From: an uncultured Bacteroidales bacterium | GTDB lineage: Bacteria > Bacteroidota > Bacteroidia > Bacteroidales > Bacteroidaceae | NCBI GenBank assembly: GCA_902768605.1 | Contig: CACXLY010000023.1 | Span: 1-39,395, forward strand | Direction: 5' to 3' | DNA length: 39,395 nt | Part shown: piece after piece, positions 38,621 to 39,395 of the stretch | Layout of the letters: the number at the start of each line of letters is the position of its first letter | How positions within the stretch are numbered: position 1 is the first letter of the stretch | The notes under the pieces: model-generated | The model's input: the letters and a program-made list of their open reading frames with translations, nothing else | Databases searched by the model: none | What the model was told of the DNA's origin: nothing | Translations under genes and position numbers: made by a program

Positions 38621-39395
38621 CTATTTCTTTTTCGTTACAGGCTCGACAGTATATCCTTCGCGGCGAAGCATAGCAATCAAGCCATCGCCACTCAGCAGAT
38701 GACGGCAACCAACAGCTATCAGGCAAGGTCTTTTGGCAATGTTCTCCTTGATGACAGGTATCCATGCCTCGTTTCTATCGCGCAGAAGGTGCTCGTTCTG
38801 GTAGTCCTTCTTATCTTGCATCCCGTTCCCAAGATCCTCTTCATTCCACTTCGTCAGCTCTTCTTCAAACTCCCCTAAGAACTGGTTAAACTTGCAAGTA
38901 TCGTTCTCAAGATAGGCTTCATGGAGCTTTGGGAACTGTAAGATGCTGTCATTATTCATCCGATGAACAAGCTTGTAGATGATTTTGGCCTGCTCCTTCA
39001 TGGAAAGCGTGTCGATGTATTTCGTATCTGTGTACATGGACATTATCATTCCCATCACAGATGACGTCGTTTCCAAGCCGCCGGTTTCCTTGCCGCGCTT
39101 GACGACTTCCTCGTGCAAGGCCAAGTCCACGCTTCTGCACATCCTTACCTTCGTAAAAGCATACATACTCAGGCGGATGCACCAATAGCCGGGTGTCTTC
39201 TTCCAGTACTCCACGTCCTTCATTTCGTAGGACATGAACTTGTTGACCTCGTTGAAGTGCGCCACGCTGTCGAAGAGCGGCTTGTAGAACACGCCCTCGG
39301 GCATCATGTATTCCGGCCCGGGATTGTATATCCGCCTATAGAGTTGCTTCAACTCTTCATTCGAGCCGTTCTGTTCGTCAGTCTTTGCATCGGCT
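38621..39395 (-). CDS. TraB/GumN-family protein, N-terminus beyond the window
   Basis: The frame is open to the window end, so only the C-terminal 257 residues are seen. The family hallmark is the C-terminal block RNEAWIPVIKENIAKRPCLIAVGCRHLLSGDGLIAMLRREGYTVEPV; the helical middle (VVKRGKETGGLETTSSVMGMIMSM) fits too. TraB/GumN proteins resemble a metalloprotease-like fold; the N-terminal metal-binding part would lie outside the window. In Bacteroidetes they are often exported; the role is unclear. Confidence 0.85.
   Translation of the reverse strand, partial: ADAKTDEQNGSNEELKQLYRRIYNPGPEYMMPEGVFYKPLFDSVAHFNEVNKFMSYEMKDVEYWKKTPGYWCIRLSMYAFTKVRMCRSVDLALHEEVVKRGKETGGLETTSSVMGMIMSMYTDTKYIDTLSMKEQAKIIYKLVHRMNNDSILQFPKLHEAYLENDTCKFNQFLGEFEEELTKWNEEDLGNGMQDKKDYQNEHLLRDRNEAWIPVIKENIAKRPCLIAVGCRHLLSGDGLIAMLRREGYTVEPVTKKK

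Overview
The window comes from a Bacteroidales chromosome, most likely Prevotella or a close relative. The evidence is: promoters of the Bacteroidetes type (TTTG, 19-21 bases, TAnnTTTG) with no Shine-Dalgarno sites; a PorE-type type IX secretion (T9SS) lipoprotein and cargo-like proteins with T9SS C-terminal domains; a reverse rubrerythrin; FISUMP and secreted repeat proteins; and AT-rich mosaic repeats in almost every intergenic gap.

Layout. 1-8.5 kb: porE-like gene, a small lipoprotein, then leftward maf, kdsC, a DUF2520 gene and a nitroreductase, followed by a rightward TonB-dependent receptor. 8.5-14.8 kb (accessory): tandem 22-bp units, a structured GC-rich element, a higBA locus whose toxin is destroyed, and three secreted-protein genes (beta-helix, YW-repeat, LRR with T9SS signal) closed by a strong terminator. 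14.8-16.3 kb: a YhhN membrane protein, tRNA-Gly(CCC) and a reverse rubrerythrin. 16.4-22.7 kb: leftward hisG-hisD-hisC-hisB followed by recR, a small membrane protein and a GNAT. 22.8-26.3 kb: GH5 hydrolase, DUF721-recF, SemiSWEET. 26.3-30.7 kb (accessory): an intact higBA pair and a two-gene unit made of a T9SS-tailed small protein and a clan CD cysteine peptidase-like protein whose FISUMP C-terminus looks like a diversity-generating retroelement (DGR) target. 31-39.4 kb: TPR protein and ribH, a third toxin-antitoxin pair, ilvE, xseAB, an AGCS symporter, a class A acid phosphatase and a TraB/GumN protein cut by the window end.

Two themes stand out. First, mosaic repeats (AT modules plus GC-rich stem-loops) do not stay between genes: they supply start codons, stop codons, C-terminal tails and, in maf, an internal in-frame insertion of about 26 residues. 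Second, the surface layer: a PorE homologue, two clear T9SS cargo tails and a putative hypervariable secreted peptidase suggest a diversified exported repertoire. No reverse transcriptase or template repeat lies in the window, so the DGR reading depends on sequence elsewhere in the genome.
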